From assembly GCF_900496995.4 (NCBI RefSeq), contig NC_044007.1, positions 70,842,742 to 70,906,741 on the forward strand: DNA of 64,000 bases, written 5' to 3'. The stretch comes from Aquila chrysaetos chrysaetos. Its lineage: Eukaryota > Chordata > Aves > Accipitriformes > Accipitridae. Positions 1 to 12,339 of the stretch are shown in pieces; within the stretch, counting starts at the first letter, position 1; each line of letters opens with the position of its first letter. Made by a program: the position numbers and the translations under genes. A model generated the notes under the pieces. That model did not search any database and was not told the DNA's origin. It saw only the letters and a list, made by a program, of their open reading frames with translations.

Positions 1-727
1 CAAATCGTGTCTGAATAAATAGTCATATGGGCAAATTGTGACAAGGCTTCGATGCCTGATTTTTAACACAAGATGTAACTTCTTGATGTTAAGGATTCCC
101 CGCTCCCCCAAGACCTGATCTTGCTCTTTTTATTGTCTTATTAGTATCCAACATTAAAATCAGTTTTCCATAATGTGTTACAAATTAGTTATCTTCTCAC
201 AATATTATTCTCTAAAATATTAGGAGTTTTGAAATGCTGAAATCTTGAAAGCGGAAGGCAGCAGTCATAGCTGCTGTTAGGTTGAAGAGAATTATGAGTG
301 CAAAGCATTAAAGGGCATGTTTGCAAAAGACTTCCCAGATTTTAAGAAATGACTACTTTTGTGGTTCATTGTTGCTCAGCTGGAGGGCTTCTGCCCTTCC
401 CCCAGTGAACAGTGAGATGCTGTGTCAGGGCATGTGGTGCTTCTCATGCATTTTAATGCAAATCTGAGCCTGTTTACCCCTTCACCATACAAGCTAAGCT
501 CTGGTCTGAAGTGTTTTAAGAGGGCTTAGGTAACTCTTTGTGGCATCTTGGTTCTGGGCATGTGGTAAACTTCTGCTGAGAAGCTAAAACAAGCTATGGG
601 GATAGCATTATGTTAACTGCTTCTATTTTTCTCCAAAGTGATCATGTGATTATATATGTGTAAGTACTCAAATTTAGCGTCCTTCTGTTTCAAAGAGCTG
701 ATTCTGTGTAACAACAATTTTTTTTAG
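1..727 (+). other. LPCAT1: Last intron of LPCAT1 (3' part)
   Basis: No coding exon or repeat was recognised here. The stretch ends in a T-rich tract and an AG at 726-727, the acceptor for the LPCAT1 terminal exon. Its identity as an intron follows only from the exon that follows. Confidence 0.7.
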
Positions 728-912
728 ATGACTTCTACAGATTTGCTGAATTGCACCCACACTTTGCAGAAGACTATCTCTATGCTGATCAGATGGGAGC
801 TGAGAGTGGCTTGGAGACTTCATCTCTTTCTGCTCCTAATGGTATCTGTACTGACTTCAGCCCTGAAAACGCTGAAGATAAAAACAAGCCCCTGCAGAAG
901 AAACTGAATTAA
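728..912 (+). CDS. LPCAT1: LPCAT1 last coding exon (C-terminus, partial gene)
   Basis: This is the terminal coding exon of lysophosphatidylcholine acyltransferase 1, which re-acylates lyso-PC and lyso-PAF at the ER and lipid droplets (Lands cycle; surfactant lipid synthesis). The exon opens after an AG acceptor, with two bases completing a split codon. It reads DFYRFAELHPHFAEDYLY, then an acidic/polar tail containing PNGICTDFSPEN, and ends KKLN before TAA at 910-912. The human protein has the same PNG-C-DFSPEN block and ends KKLD, a dilysine ER-retrieval signal, so the tail is conserved with one end substitution. The catalytic acyltransferase and EF-hand exons lie upstream of the window. The gene is co-directional with CLPTM1L and TERT. 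Identification rests on recalled similarity over about 60 residues. Confidence 0.85.
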
Positions 913-2530
913 CACTACAACTGTTACCTTCCTCTCCTGGTGAGAGGATTGTCTTTTCTTGGGATTTTCATAAGTCACTCCAACTATACAGCAAATACCA
1001 GTTTTGTGTGTGAAAGTTCTTCTACCTTAATACTGTTCTTTGAATCGTATGTGCTATATTTAACAACATGTTCCAGGTTACTTTGGGGAAGGTGTTTTTA
1101 TTTTTTTCAAAAAGGTCTTTGAAAGGCAAAAATGTGAATGTGCTTCATTATTAATGTTCATATTTAAAAGGAAGCGGCACACTTATTTATATTCCATTGG
1201 CTAGTTTCATGTACAAAGTGTCGCACAAACTGTGCATGTATAAAGAAACTGTAGCTACTATGGTGTTAAGTGCACTTTGGTGATTAGTGTTTTCCCTAGT
1301 TATGGGGATGTTTATTTGGGGCCAAACTTTGCTGTCCATATTTGCATAGTCGGTCTTGTTGGTTTCAGTGGGATTATTCTCTCGAGCAAGGCAAGCATAT
1401 TTTGGCCCTTTGTTTTGGTTTCAGTGAACATTTTGGAAACAATAATGCAAAAACTTGCTAAGGATTACTTTTTATTTTTATTGTTGAATGACAAAATTGT
1501 TTCTCTTTCAGTCTATTCCATGGTAGAATGAAAAGGAAAGGCTTTTTATCCCTCACCCCAGCACTTTTCTACTGTAATCTTCTGGATGCAATTAAACGTG
1601 AATTTTTTTCCAAACTGACATGCCACATACTGTTTGCAAATACATGACAAAACTGTTTGTGCTTTTCTCTTATAATCATTTCAAATCATGTTCACCCACT
1701 TAAATGGGAGACGTTTACACAATTGTACTTATTCTAGATTTATCAGGAATCACAGGTTTCTTTTGTAGCAAGCCTGTATATACAGATAATTTAGCATGGA
1801 ACACATTATGAAAACTTTGTTGTATCAGCACAAGTTTGAAAAGGTTGCAGTTTCTTCAGAGGCCAAGCCAGCAACAAGTTGCAGAACTTCCTGAAGAAGT
1901 GCTAGTTAAATCTCTATAGCAACATTACATATACTGCATATAATGTATATGAAGCTTAAAATAGTTTAGAACTGTTAAAAAACAAAACAACAAAAAAAAC
2001 CACCAACCTAAATCACTTGTCTTAGTAACATTTCTTATATTTCCTTTTGTAAAGCCACATGCCTTAATTACCAGTGGAGGTCTCAGAGAAAAATTTAGAT
2101 TATTATAAAGTCACAGAGCTTCACTGGTTAGGAAATGTGACAAAAGCCTCAAGGAGTAGGAAGGAGGACTCTGGCACAAAATAACTGTGATGGCAACTCT
2201 ACTTCCAAACAAAGAAGAAATACTTTCAGATAATTTCTATGACTAATTTTGTAGGGCTGTGCTAAAATATGATGGTTTTGTGATTGGAAAACTGTTGAGA
2301 TTTGAATTTTCCACATGTTAGAGTAATTTAAAACTACATTTGAAAGGGAGAAATTTTAGCTGAAGGAAATCTGTTTGTACCAAATGCTTTTATTACTATT
2401 TTTTTTTTTTAATAGCAGGAGGTGTTTTAAAGCTCATAAGGGTATTGGAATGTGTCCTTAGAAATCCCTAACTGTATGTGGCAAGACTCCAGACTAAAAC
2501 TGGCATTAATAAAAAGGGTATGAGGAAAAA
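913..2530 (+). other. LPCAT1: Probable LPCAT1 3'UTR
   Basis: AT-rich sequence follows the LPCAT1 stop codon. Candidate poly(A) signals are ATTAAA at 1591-1596 and AATAAA at 2508-2513. Short open frames here show no recognisable similarity. The true end of the transcript cannot be fixed from sequence, and further AATAAA hexamers lie at 4950, 8926 and 10701. Confidence 0.5.
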
Positions 2531-2864
2531 AATGTAACAAATTACGCTTTCTGTGGGGTATGTGGAGGTAGGTCCTCATTTGGAGGTAATAATTAAATTT
2601 TTGATTTATCTAAGTAGCGCATGCCAAGCTGACAGGGCTGCAGCAGACATGCAGACAAGATCTGAATTAAATCTGATCATGAAAAACAGGAGAAATGGTT
2701 TAGAAAAATAAGGCATGTGAAGAACTACACTTAGGTAGGAATAATCAGCTGCACAAACAGAGGAGGGAGTGGGTATTGCTGCATAAAACACCCTGGGGCA
2801 GGGATGCTATAGAGTATGACAAACCGAGCACTGTTAACTCATTGCTGCAGAAAAGATACTCATT

Positions 2865-3260
2865 GTAGTGGGATGCATCAACAGTGTAGCCTGTGAGAAG
2901 CGTGGTGGCATTTCTGTGTTACCGAGGTGTGATAAGGCCTTACCTGAAGCACCTGTCCATGTTGGGGCACCTGAGAAAAATGGGGAGTAGCTGGATAGAG
3001 ACTGGGGGACAGAAAGTACTCAAAAAAAAGAGATCAAAAGTATTCTTTAATCCAAAGAAGAGAAGACTGAAGGAAGATGTAGATCCAGGCTATTCATTTA
3101 AAAGGCAAGTTAAGCATTAGGAAAATTTCCTTGCAATGCACCTAGTTAAGCTAAGGAGAATGTGTTATTCCAGGTGGGGTGAGGAGCCTCCCTTCACTGG
3201 AGGTTTTGGAAACAGAACAGACAGACAGCTAAGGTGGAGATACTTGATTTTGTTGATCAT
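2865..3260 (+). mobile_element. Decayed CR1 LINE 3' fragment
   Basis: Stretches match the CR1 ORF2 end and 3' region in sense orientation. They are GCATCAACAGTGTAGCC near 2876, a degenerate counterpart of the CR1 stretch encoding VRPHLEYC (about 2930-2955), AAGAAGAGAAGACTGAAGG near 3055, and a 'TGGAGGTTTTGGAAAC..ACAGACAGACAGCT' block near 3200-3230. The piece is much more diverged than the CR1 at 12.3-13.7 kb, with internal deletions. No clear terminal repeat remains. Confidence 0.65.
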
Positions 3261-6012
3261 GCCCCAGGGTCATAGGGATATGTCCTGAGGTCTGCTTGCT
3301 GTGATTATACAGTATTTTAGTCGGTATGTGAGGGACGGCACACGAACTGTAGTCTGGGCATATCGCATCTCCTCTACAAGAGTTTTTATGGCGCATGGCT
3401 CAAGCTGGCTGTCTGAGATTAGTTATCTTTTGCTTTGTGTGTGAGCTTGGGAATTTGAGAATTTCAGAGTGCAGTGGATGAGAGTGAGTTCCCTGAGACA
3501 TATGTCTGAAAAGAAGAAAAAGGTAAGCTTAGTATCTCATGGACAACTTTGAGGTGAGAGAAGCTCCAGAGGCTACTCTGTCCACACCTGTGAAAGAGCA
3601 AAGCAAGCTGATTGAAGTTGGCTAAATACAAGTGTGCCTAATTTGCATGTATGGTGTGTGCAACTTGGGGATCTGTCTTCTGAAAACCGAAGGGTTCTTT
3701 TGGTTCATATTTGTTTTGGTAAGGGAGGTGTTTTCTAATTGTGGTGAGCGTAATAGCTGCACTTGTGTGCAGCTAAGCTGTGCGGAGTGTTTGGGTTGAA
3801 GGGCGCTGCAGCCTACAATAGACGAGCCCTTAAACAAATGCCACGTTGCGTGGTGAAGAAGCACTGAAAGTCATGTGCGTCAGTGAGTTCAGTCCAGAGC
3901 TGCTGCTGAAGAAGGCTGGTGACCAGCACGTTGTTTGCTTGGTGAGCAAGTACTCTTGATGGAAGCAACCATTTAAAAAAAAAAGAAAAAAACAAAAAAA
4001 ACAACCAAAAAAAAAACCCCACACCACCACAAAACAACACTTGGATTCTGTAATGAATTGTGATGCTCCCTCTTTTGTGAGATTGTTGAATGAGGTAGAG
4101 GCATAATAGGATGAATGATAGGGTGAAGTCCTGATCAGCCTGCATGAAAACATTGTTAGATCACACATAATGTCACAAAAGCTGAGATTAATGAATATAA
4201 TTCAGATGATTTTAGCATCTGTAGAATATAAGGCTATAATATTAGACTGCCTTGTAGTGACAGAAAAGCCACATTACTGTAGGGTGGTAAACTCAGACTT
4301 TATTGTAACACATTGTAACACATTGCATTACTGCAGCAATGTTCATTACAACTTGTCTATCAAACTTTGACTGCTGAAATGTTTTAGTAGTTCCACATAA
4401 GTAGCCCTTTTAAAAGGCACCTGACTATGGAACAGCTAGGTTGTGACAGTCAAGTTTCAGTGGCTTGCTGCAGTGTCAGGGTAGAAGTGAAAGCTTCCTT
4501 TTCCCCTTCACCAAACATTGATATGTAAATGCTTTCAATTAAAATATTACAGATTTTACAAGCACATTGTTTTAACTGGTGATATCGACAACCCCTAAAT
4601 TTATAGGGAGACATATGAAGACATGACTTCAGTTCTTTGCAACACTTTAACTTATTAAATAATCCTTACACAAAAAAAATGCAGGGGTGTGAAGGCATTT
4701 GGCATGTCTGATGAGCATTATACTACTTCTATGTAATACTGCCATCCCTTGCCAGTAGAGCTCTTGCATCAGACTGGATTTTTTATATATTTTATGAGAT
4801 ACCCACCCAAAGCTTTGCTATTCTGATATGGCTGAACAAGTATACTCTGTATTTTGAACGTACTTAAAGTAACACAGAAAACCATGAAATCCAAGATACC
4901 TAAAAAGTGTCTTTTTTTTTTTTCCCCTTCATTTGTATTTCTTCAAACATAATAAAGCCCCACTAAAACCAGACAGATGTTTAGGAGGTGCAAAGCATGT
5001 TTAAACCACGGTCTCTACCACAGAAAGGCAAGTGCTATTACAGATTTCTCAGGAGTCCGTTGCTATAAGCACATATGCTTAAAAGGCACTATAGGCAATT
5101 TGTAAGCCTTATGGAGACATTAGGTTGTACACTTAATTTTATACCAATGAATTGCACTATGTGTTTCAATGCATTTATTGTAGCTAGAATACTCTTACTG
5201 TGATAAAAACAAAACAAACCAGGCTCATGTGTGTGTTTGCTAATCCCACTTTGAAGGTATAAATTCTTAGGTCACAAAGGAGAAAAGGAGACGTGTGCAG
5301 TAGGGAAGTGATGCAACCTCTTCAGTGGCAAAGCTGCCAGAAGTAAATAGTTAAGTTTTGTACATAGCTGTTTATTAAAATTTTCATGCAAACTGAATAG
5401 GCTTGTTAGCTAGTTTAAGCATTGAGCTCGTTGGAATAGTTTTTATTCATAAAATGTAGTAAACCTTTTTCTGGAAATAGGATTGTTGCACTTTAACATC
5501 TGCATGGCTTGATAAATTTTCTAAAGCAGATATGGTTTTATTAATTTATGAGTTTTACTACAAGGCCATCTTTGGTATTGCCATTAACTTCCTCCTTTTA
5601 TATTACCATGCGGTAAGTATAGCTTTTCATGTTAACTGTTGTAGTTACAGTCTGTTCTCTGCTCCTTCAAAAATGGTATTCTCGCTTAAAAAAAAAAAGA
5701 AAGAAAAAAAAAAAGAAAAAAGGTCTTAAAGAATACAAGTTGCAGAACTTGAGCAGCATGTGCTATAGATCCCATGATCTCAGAAAAACACTGTAAGTGC
5801 AGTTTTGCATATATTATGGCACTGAACTAGGATGGAGAGAAAGAAGAGTTCTGATTAAAAACTCTGACCAAGTCAGATAAATTTTCCTTTAGGTCAGAGT
5901 GTGGGTCATAAGACTTTCTGAAATGTTGCATTCTGCTTTATGTGAAGCCTCTGTTTTTTCCTAGCAGCACTTTCATGAGTGTTCTAGAATTAAGAAATAA
6001 CAAATATGTTGG
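3261..6012. other. Intergenic, no gene recognised
   Basis: AT-rich sequence with only short unconvincing frames. It holds an A-rich/C-rich low-complexity tract at about 3974-4040, a run of A and G at 5689-5722, and an AATAAA at 4950-4955 that could belong to a long LPCAT1 3'UTR. Nothing else could be assigned. Confidence 0.5.
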
Positions 6013-6583
6013 TGTCGTGGTTTAACCCCAGCCAGCAACTAAGCACCACGCAGCTGCTTACTCACTCCCCCCCACCCAGTGGGATGGGGGAGGAAAACAA
6101 GTAAAACGCATGGGTTGAGATAAGAACAGTTTAACAGAACAGAAAAGAAGAAACTAACAATGATAACACTAATAAAATGACAGTAGTAATAATAAAAGGA
6201 TTGGAATATACAAATGATGCACAGTGCAATTGGTCACCACCCACTGATTGACGCCCAGTTAGTCCCCGAGCGGAGATCCCCCCATCCCCACTCCCCCCAG
6301 TTTACATACTGGGCATGACGTCACATGGTACGGAATACCCCTTTGGCCAGTTTGGGTCAGCTGTCCCGGCTGTGTCCCCTCCCAGCTTCTTGTGCCCCTC
6401 CAGCCTTCCTGCTGGCTGGGCGTGAGAAGCTGAAAAAATCCTTGACTTTAGACTAAACATTACTTGGCAACAACTGAAAACATCAGTGTGTTATCAACAT
6501 TCTTCTCATACCGAACTCAAAAACATTTTACTGTGCCAGCTACTAGGAAGGCAATTAACTCTATCCCAGCTGAAACCAGGACA
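6013..6583 (-). mobile_element. Solo LTR of an avian endogenous retrovirus
   Basis: A 571-bp element begins TGTCGTGG and ends CCAGGACA (TG...CA ends) and is flanked by a perfect 5-bp duplication, GTTGG at 6008-6012 and 6584-6588. On the minus strand it reads 5' TGTCCTGG...CACGACA 3' and carries a CRE-like GACGTCA and a TATA-like CCCAGTATGTAAACTGGG around 6298-6315, as expected for U3. The end sequences match a family I recall as common in neoavian genomes (ERVL-type; 5-bp duplications fit this). No internal retroviral sequence sits beside it, so it is a recombination product, and the clean duplication indicates an undisturbed insertion. Confidence 0.88.
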
Positions 6584-6588
6584 GTTGG

Positions 6589-9500
6589 TCAAGAATTTTA
6601 CATTAGCAAAACTTATCCTAAACTCATATTGAAGCGCAGAAGTTCCCTGTGAACCAAGCACTTCTGATGGTTTGTTACTTGTTAGGTATCTGAACTTCAG
6701 CTAATTTGGAAAACTTAAATTACTTAATTAATATGGCTAGATCCTTTACAAAAAAAAAGAGGAGTAGGTCCAACAGTTCAAAATGGAAAGTAAGAATTTG
6801 ACATCAGTGCCATTGATAATTAGTTATTAATTAATTATTAATCAGTCCACCAAAACTGAAAGATCCATTTCACAGATGAGCAGGAAGACTGAGATTGTCA
6901 TTCAGGCAATTCTGCAGTCCCAGCTAGGTAGAAATTAAGCCAGCTCTTCTTCAGTCAGAGGATGATTTCTTGAAGGTACTGCAGCGTCGTTTATCCTAGT
7001 AATGTCTAGGTCACTGGCAGTGCAGCCAGCGAGGTTTCATCTGCTCTCCCTGCTTATTTCTTTTGAAGACTGGAAAAAAGTACTCAAACCATGACAGGAA
7101 CCTTGTAAGACCTCCTTAAAGGTAAAATCCTCCAGCACCACCTTGGAGGAACAAACACCACAGTTCTATGCTATAGCAAAAGCAGTGAACTGGGTATACA
7201 CATTAGTCACCAACACACTGTGATCAAAATGTGCATAAATTATATAATATTCAGGTAAAACTACTGAGAGAATGCAGCAGCAAGCAGATTATCCATTAGA
7301 TGTGCCTGGACTTGCATCCGTAAGTATTTCCAGCATCTCAGAGTGATCAAGTTAAGACAGTTTCTTCCTCTAGGAAGGCCTTCAGGTTTATTTCAAGTTA
7401 ATAATTGCTTTGACTTTCACAAGTGGAGAAGTGGTTTGTTTTGTAGATAACTTTTTCCCCAGATGGTATGATGTGCTTTATCATGTAATGGGATTAAACT
7501 GGAGTGGGTGATGCCAAGAGCAGAGGATTTAAGAGGCTTATAAAATGGAGGTGTTACGTTTCTGTGAAATATGCTGAGACCTTTTTGCAGCAGTTGACGC
7601 TTTGCCTAGATTGTCTTGCGAGTTCATCAGGCAAAATAATTTTACTAGTTGTGTGATGGCAGTGGCTGCTTATTCCATTTTCTGTAGCAAAGTGGCAGAG
7701 CAGAGTGCTCCTGTGCAGGCTAACTGGGGGAGCCCATCTGTAACCGGTAAAGACATATTTGCAGTTTTCAAATTATCAGTCTCCGGGAATGGAAACAGTA
7801 GAATCGCCTTAGCACAGATTGCACCTCAGTAAGTTATTCCTGTTAACTAACTTATTTGTTTGGGGTTTTTTTTACCAACATAGTTGTCATGCTTCTTTAT
7901 TCTGAGCTAAATTGCACAGGGCATATGAACATCAGAGTTCATTTGAGGTTAGTTTGGGGATCTGGGAAAAGGTGCTGTATGATAATCTGTTGATCTGGTG
8001 TTAAGTTTCAGTTTTTTCACTTTGACCAAAAATGTTAGAAGCAAGAGAAAAGCCATAATGACTCTTGTATTATTCTGTTTAGATATTATGAATGGGTTGT
8101 TATTCGAGAGTGCCAGTTTTGAGCCAAAGAGTCAGCTGGAGAATAATCGGGCTGAACTTCTGGTCCTGAACCAGCAAGCAGAAAAGCCTGTCAAGGCTAG
8201 CATGGCAGCAAAGCTTTCGCTGCGCAGCCGGCCTTTCCCCGTGGCAAAGAAAGATCTTTCCTCCCTCTTGGGCTGGTGAATTCAGTTTTCTGTAGCCCTA
8301 GCTCTTGCTTGCGCTGTCGGTTCTTTGTAGGAGCGTTGCAGCCTGAGGGAGACCTCGCTGCCTCTTAAGCTTAAGTGACATTCATGGACTTTTCTCCCTG
8401 AGCTGTAAGCAGCAGGTGAGTATTAAAGTCCTGTTCTGGTAATGCCACCCAAAACGAAGGGCCCATGTACTGCTGTAGCTAGTGCCTGCCGTTAAGTAAA
8501 GGATTGCTTTTTCTTTTCCCACACTTTAACCGTTGCAGGTGTGTCCAGGTGACAGCAGGTCTGAAAGAGCTTATGAGATTCTCCTTCTTCCTCTAAGCAG
8601 TAAGAAATTAAATTTAGGAATATAGTACAACGAAACCTTAAATTGGATTGACTTCTGACTCGCTATGTCACTTTCAGCGTGTGCCTGTTTACTTCCAACT
8701 TCCGAATGCAGCATCTATAAATGTGATAGCAAACAAAGTCTCCTCATGGATACTGAAGAAAGCTGAAGCTCAGACACTTTTCATCCTACCATGGTACTGG
8801 AAATGAAATTCATCTGACGATATAGGTTATTTCTAAGTCTATGAAAGTATATGGGCAAAACCCAAATACATGTCTTTTATTCGCTATCCAGCATGAAGAC
8901 AATTTTGTATTTTAAATGCTAAAGAAATAAACTTGTAAAGATCTTGTATGCCCTAAGTATATATTTTTGTCCTATGTTTTCTTTTATAATGAAGTTCAAG
9001 CAAAATATTTCTTATATTTCAGAAGGGAGGTTTAGGTTAACCAGTGCTGTACTTTCCAGACTACAAAAGCAGTTTTTAAGGAAACATCTAAAAATGAAAT
9101 TGTATTTTTAAATATGTGGATTAGAATTCCTTAAGTTAAACATCTCTCCTTAGCAATTGTATATACTTAGAGAAAAAGCAAAACCGTTGCAGCTGCTTGT
9201 CTGTATGGTTGTTTGTGTTTGGTGAATTGTTTATATTGCTTTCTCGAATTGCTCTAAGGGTATTAAGAGCTCCATGTAAATCAGTAACGTTAGAAATAGA
9301 AGTCAGAAGGAAATTTCCTTAGAAGCGATAGATTTTGTTTCCCGGAGGAGGACCAAGCGTAAGCATCTGCTAACCTCGTATTATGTACTGTACAACTTCA
9401 ACGTTGCGGCATTGTGCTGAAAGTATTGGGCATCTGTTCAATGGGACCACTTTCTAAACCTTTTTGTAATTCACAGCATCTCTCCAGGTGTCCAAGACAT

Positions 9501-10864
9501 TCCTAATTTGATCGCAGGTACTAGTTGATCTTTTTGGAAGATTAAAATTATCAACAAGCTGAGAAATAATTCAGGAAAAAAAAATGGTTTTGATCTCTTG
9601 AATTACTGTTAAACTTGCATTGAGGATATCATTTATATATTTTGGAAAAAATACTGCTACGTTTCTGAACACACTTGACAATTTAAATGCAAAAGCAAAA
9701 AAGTTAACCTTTTAAATGATCAAATTTTGGAATTTTCTCTTACCGCTACTGAATCCAAGTTAGGCACTGCCATGAAGAGGATGCTTTTAGTTGAAAACCT
9801 GTGCTGACAGAGCAGGAAGGTGTTTCGTAGGAACTCACTTGCAAGGTATTACGTGCTTGTTCCATCAGTGGTACAACTTCTGTTGACTTCAAGGCTGCTC
9901 AAGCAGACCTGGTGTGTTTAAAGATGCATATTGGCTGCAAGCTTTTTACTATAATAGCCCTTGGATATGCAGTGTAAATCTGTAATGATACATAGTGCTA
10001 CTGGATAATAATAATCTGAATGCATATTTTCTGCTGTAAATTTCCCTCCTATGACTCCTATGGTATGTGTACATAGACTATTACCTTTGCACTGAAATGA
10101 CTATACTTCATAACTGTAAAGCAAAACCAAGTAGTGTACTAAAGATGACTGTAGCTTGTGGTTCCAACTGTGGAAATACTTTTGCAGAACAAAAAGTATA
10201 GCTTCAGTGCTACCAATTTGATTTTTATATTTTTTATTAACATGCATGGAAGACTAAGGATAATATTTTTTAAAAATGAACTTGTTTTTGTACATTTTTC
10301 AATGTTTAAAACTATTTGATTTAACATTACCTCTGAATACCAGTGATCAGTCAATTCTTAAAGGAAATACCTCAATTTGAGCATTCTTTTCTTGTTAGTT
10401 GTCTGATAGGTTGAAATGGACTATAGCGTGTGATGAACTGAGCCAAATCATGTAGACACTTAAACTATGCTATATAAGTCATATGATGATTTACTAAAAG
10501 GGAACTAAATGATACACTACAAGTATTGATGTGCAGTATACAATCACGGCTCGTTCTGCCCAACTGGACGTTTTCCTTATGAATGGCTTGTAAATTGAAT
10601 TTTCAGCGTGAAGCCAAATTAAAAATGAAACAAAAAAATGTTTGGTTTCCTCTGGATTTCTTTGTTAGATTGTAAGGTTTTTTTTGTTTGTTTTTTTTTT
10701 AATAAACAACAGGGTTTACAATAACGAAAAGGATACAAATCATAATTGTGAATAAGTACTGAGTCCATATGTGTTTAGGTGTGCTCTGTTGATGTACGTT
10801 CTCTGTGGCAGTGTATGTAGGAGGACAGTGTTTGTTTACCTGACAACTGGGAGTATGAAATACA
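6589..10864. other. Intergenic, no gene recognised
   Basis: No coding exon, RNA gene or known repeat could be assigned. Open frames at 7602-7832 and 7998-8279 lack recognisable motifs. An AATAAA lies at 8926-8931. This is where mammals carry SLC6A3, and no SLC6-type exon was seen. Confidence 0.5.
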
Positions 10865-10921
10865 GGGTTTTAAGGGGGTTTTGTTTGGGTTTGGGGTGTT
10901 TGGGGGGGGGATTGGGGGGGG
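10865..10921 (+). repeat. G-run tract with quadruplex potential
   Basis: Six G-runs of 3, 5, 3, 4, 9 and 8 bases are separated by short T-rich loops, followed by GT-rich low-complexity sequence to about 10970. The pattern satisfies the usual G-quadruplex rule on the + strand. No gene overlaps it. Function is not shown. Confidence 0.7.
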
Positions 10922-10970
10922 TGTTGTTTGTGGTTTGGTTATTGGTTTTTTGTTTTGTTTTGTTTCACCT

Positions 10971-11767
10971 AAGGATGACAGAGATATTGACTCCAGTTCT
11001 ATTTTCGGTGTTTAAAGAAGAATATCGAATGATCAAAAAAGATTCAGAAAAGGGGCTCCAGAAGTCTGGGGAGCCAGTCTGTCTAAATTAGACTAAAGTA
11101 GCTCTGGCTACTTTTATTTATTCAGGAAACAGACGAGAAGTGATCCAACACTCCAGATACCTACATAAATGAGAAATTCATAACAGAGGGTGGAAAAAGG
11201 CATAATGATGTCCAGTGGATATAAGCTGAACCATTAATACGAACATTTTTAAGAATACAAGTGAGACACTGGGGAAGCTTACTGGAGAAATGACGTACAT
11301 TCATCGTGATATGAAGATTGCAAGGGAAGACTTGTTAATTTTTTTTCTTAATGTTAGTCTCTAATTTCAAGTTACAGGTTGGATGCAGTTTTTGAGTATG
11401 GTCTTTGGGCCAAGTCAAGTTAGTCATGCTGTGGTTTGTATGAAAGAATAGACATCTGTAGGTGATAGCAAATGTGTGTAATTTCATTCTGTGTAAGAAA
11501 AAAGACTGAATATTGTATTAGTCCAAAACAAAATTTAATTTAATTTCTCCTTTTGGTGGAGTCCTACTAGTCATGCAGCAACGTGGCATGCTTTCTTATG
11601 AAGAAAAGTTTTAAAACCTGAACCACTTTTTGCTTAAAAATATTTTTCCTTTGTCTTCTGCTCTAAAATGCAAATTACTTACTTGCTTTATACTTATGAA
11701 AGTAGTTTACACTAGAAAATGTTTTAAGTAATGATAGAGGATGATACCAGAGTGTGGCCCAGTGAAG
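10971..11767. other. Intergenic, no gene recognised
   Basis: AT-rich sequence without recognisable repeats or exons, between the G-rich tract and the mobile-element block. Confidence 0.5.
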
Positions 11768-12338
11768 AGGGCATATTGCCTCTCATTTTCTGGCAGTTTA
11801 TTATGCAGTGGGGCCTCTTCAGCACGCGTCACCTCCTCCTCTGGCAATATTCTGAAATCTTTGCCTTCTGGCCAGTCTGTGCTCACTTCCAAAATTCCTG
11901 GCCGACTGGGTTTTCCTATTCGAGCCCGCTGCGTGATCAGCGCGACCCACTTACTCCGCGTGGCATCAGTCGCGTGACGTGTAGAGGAGACCCTCCCTTT
12001 GAACATCCAGCCCAGCGCCGGCAGTCGGGGTGCTAAGAGGAGCTGTGTTTCGGTACCAACCACTTCTGAGGCAGCTCAAACTCCTTCATATGCTGCCAAT
12101 ATCTCTTTTTCAGTTGGAGTACAGCGAGCCTCGGATCCTCTGTATCCCTGACTCCAAAACCGCAGGGGTCGGCCTCAGGTCTCCCCCGGTGCTTTCTGCC
12201 AGAGGCTCCAGGCAGGGCCATTCTCCCCAGCTGTGGTGTAGAGCACATTTTTTACATCTTGTCCTGCCCGGACTGGCCCAAGGGCTACTGCGTGAACAAC
12301 CTCCCGTTTAATTTGTTCAAAGGCTTGTTGTTGCTCAG
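11768..12338 (-). pseudogene. Endogenous retrovirus pol fragment (RT connection to RNase H start)
   Basis: Read on the minus strand, the segment encodes a stretch with the features of an avian ERV polymerase. It starts with a Q-rich 'QQQAFEQIK'-type RT thumb/connection motif near 12300-12335 and runs through a tryptophan-rich connection region. It stops at a YALFT motif near 11770-11785, just where the RNase H domain would begin. The frame shifts between 12033-12340 and 11768-12063, so it is broken and not functional. No LTR borders it, and it is cut exactly where the CR1 begins. Assignment to an ERVL-like class is from memory and tentative. Confidence 0.7.
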
Positions 12339-12339
12339 G

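Noticed and set aside
7998-8279. 93-codon frame as a possible small gene or lost SLC6A3 exon
   Set aside because: No SLC6 membrane-segment pattern and no flanking exons in series.
10865-10921. Interstitial telomere repeat
   Set aside because: The G-runs are not in a TTAGGG register and spacing is irregular, so it is called only as a G-rich tract.
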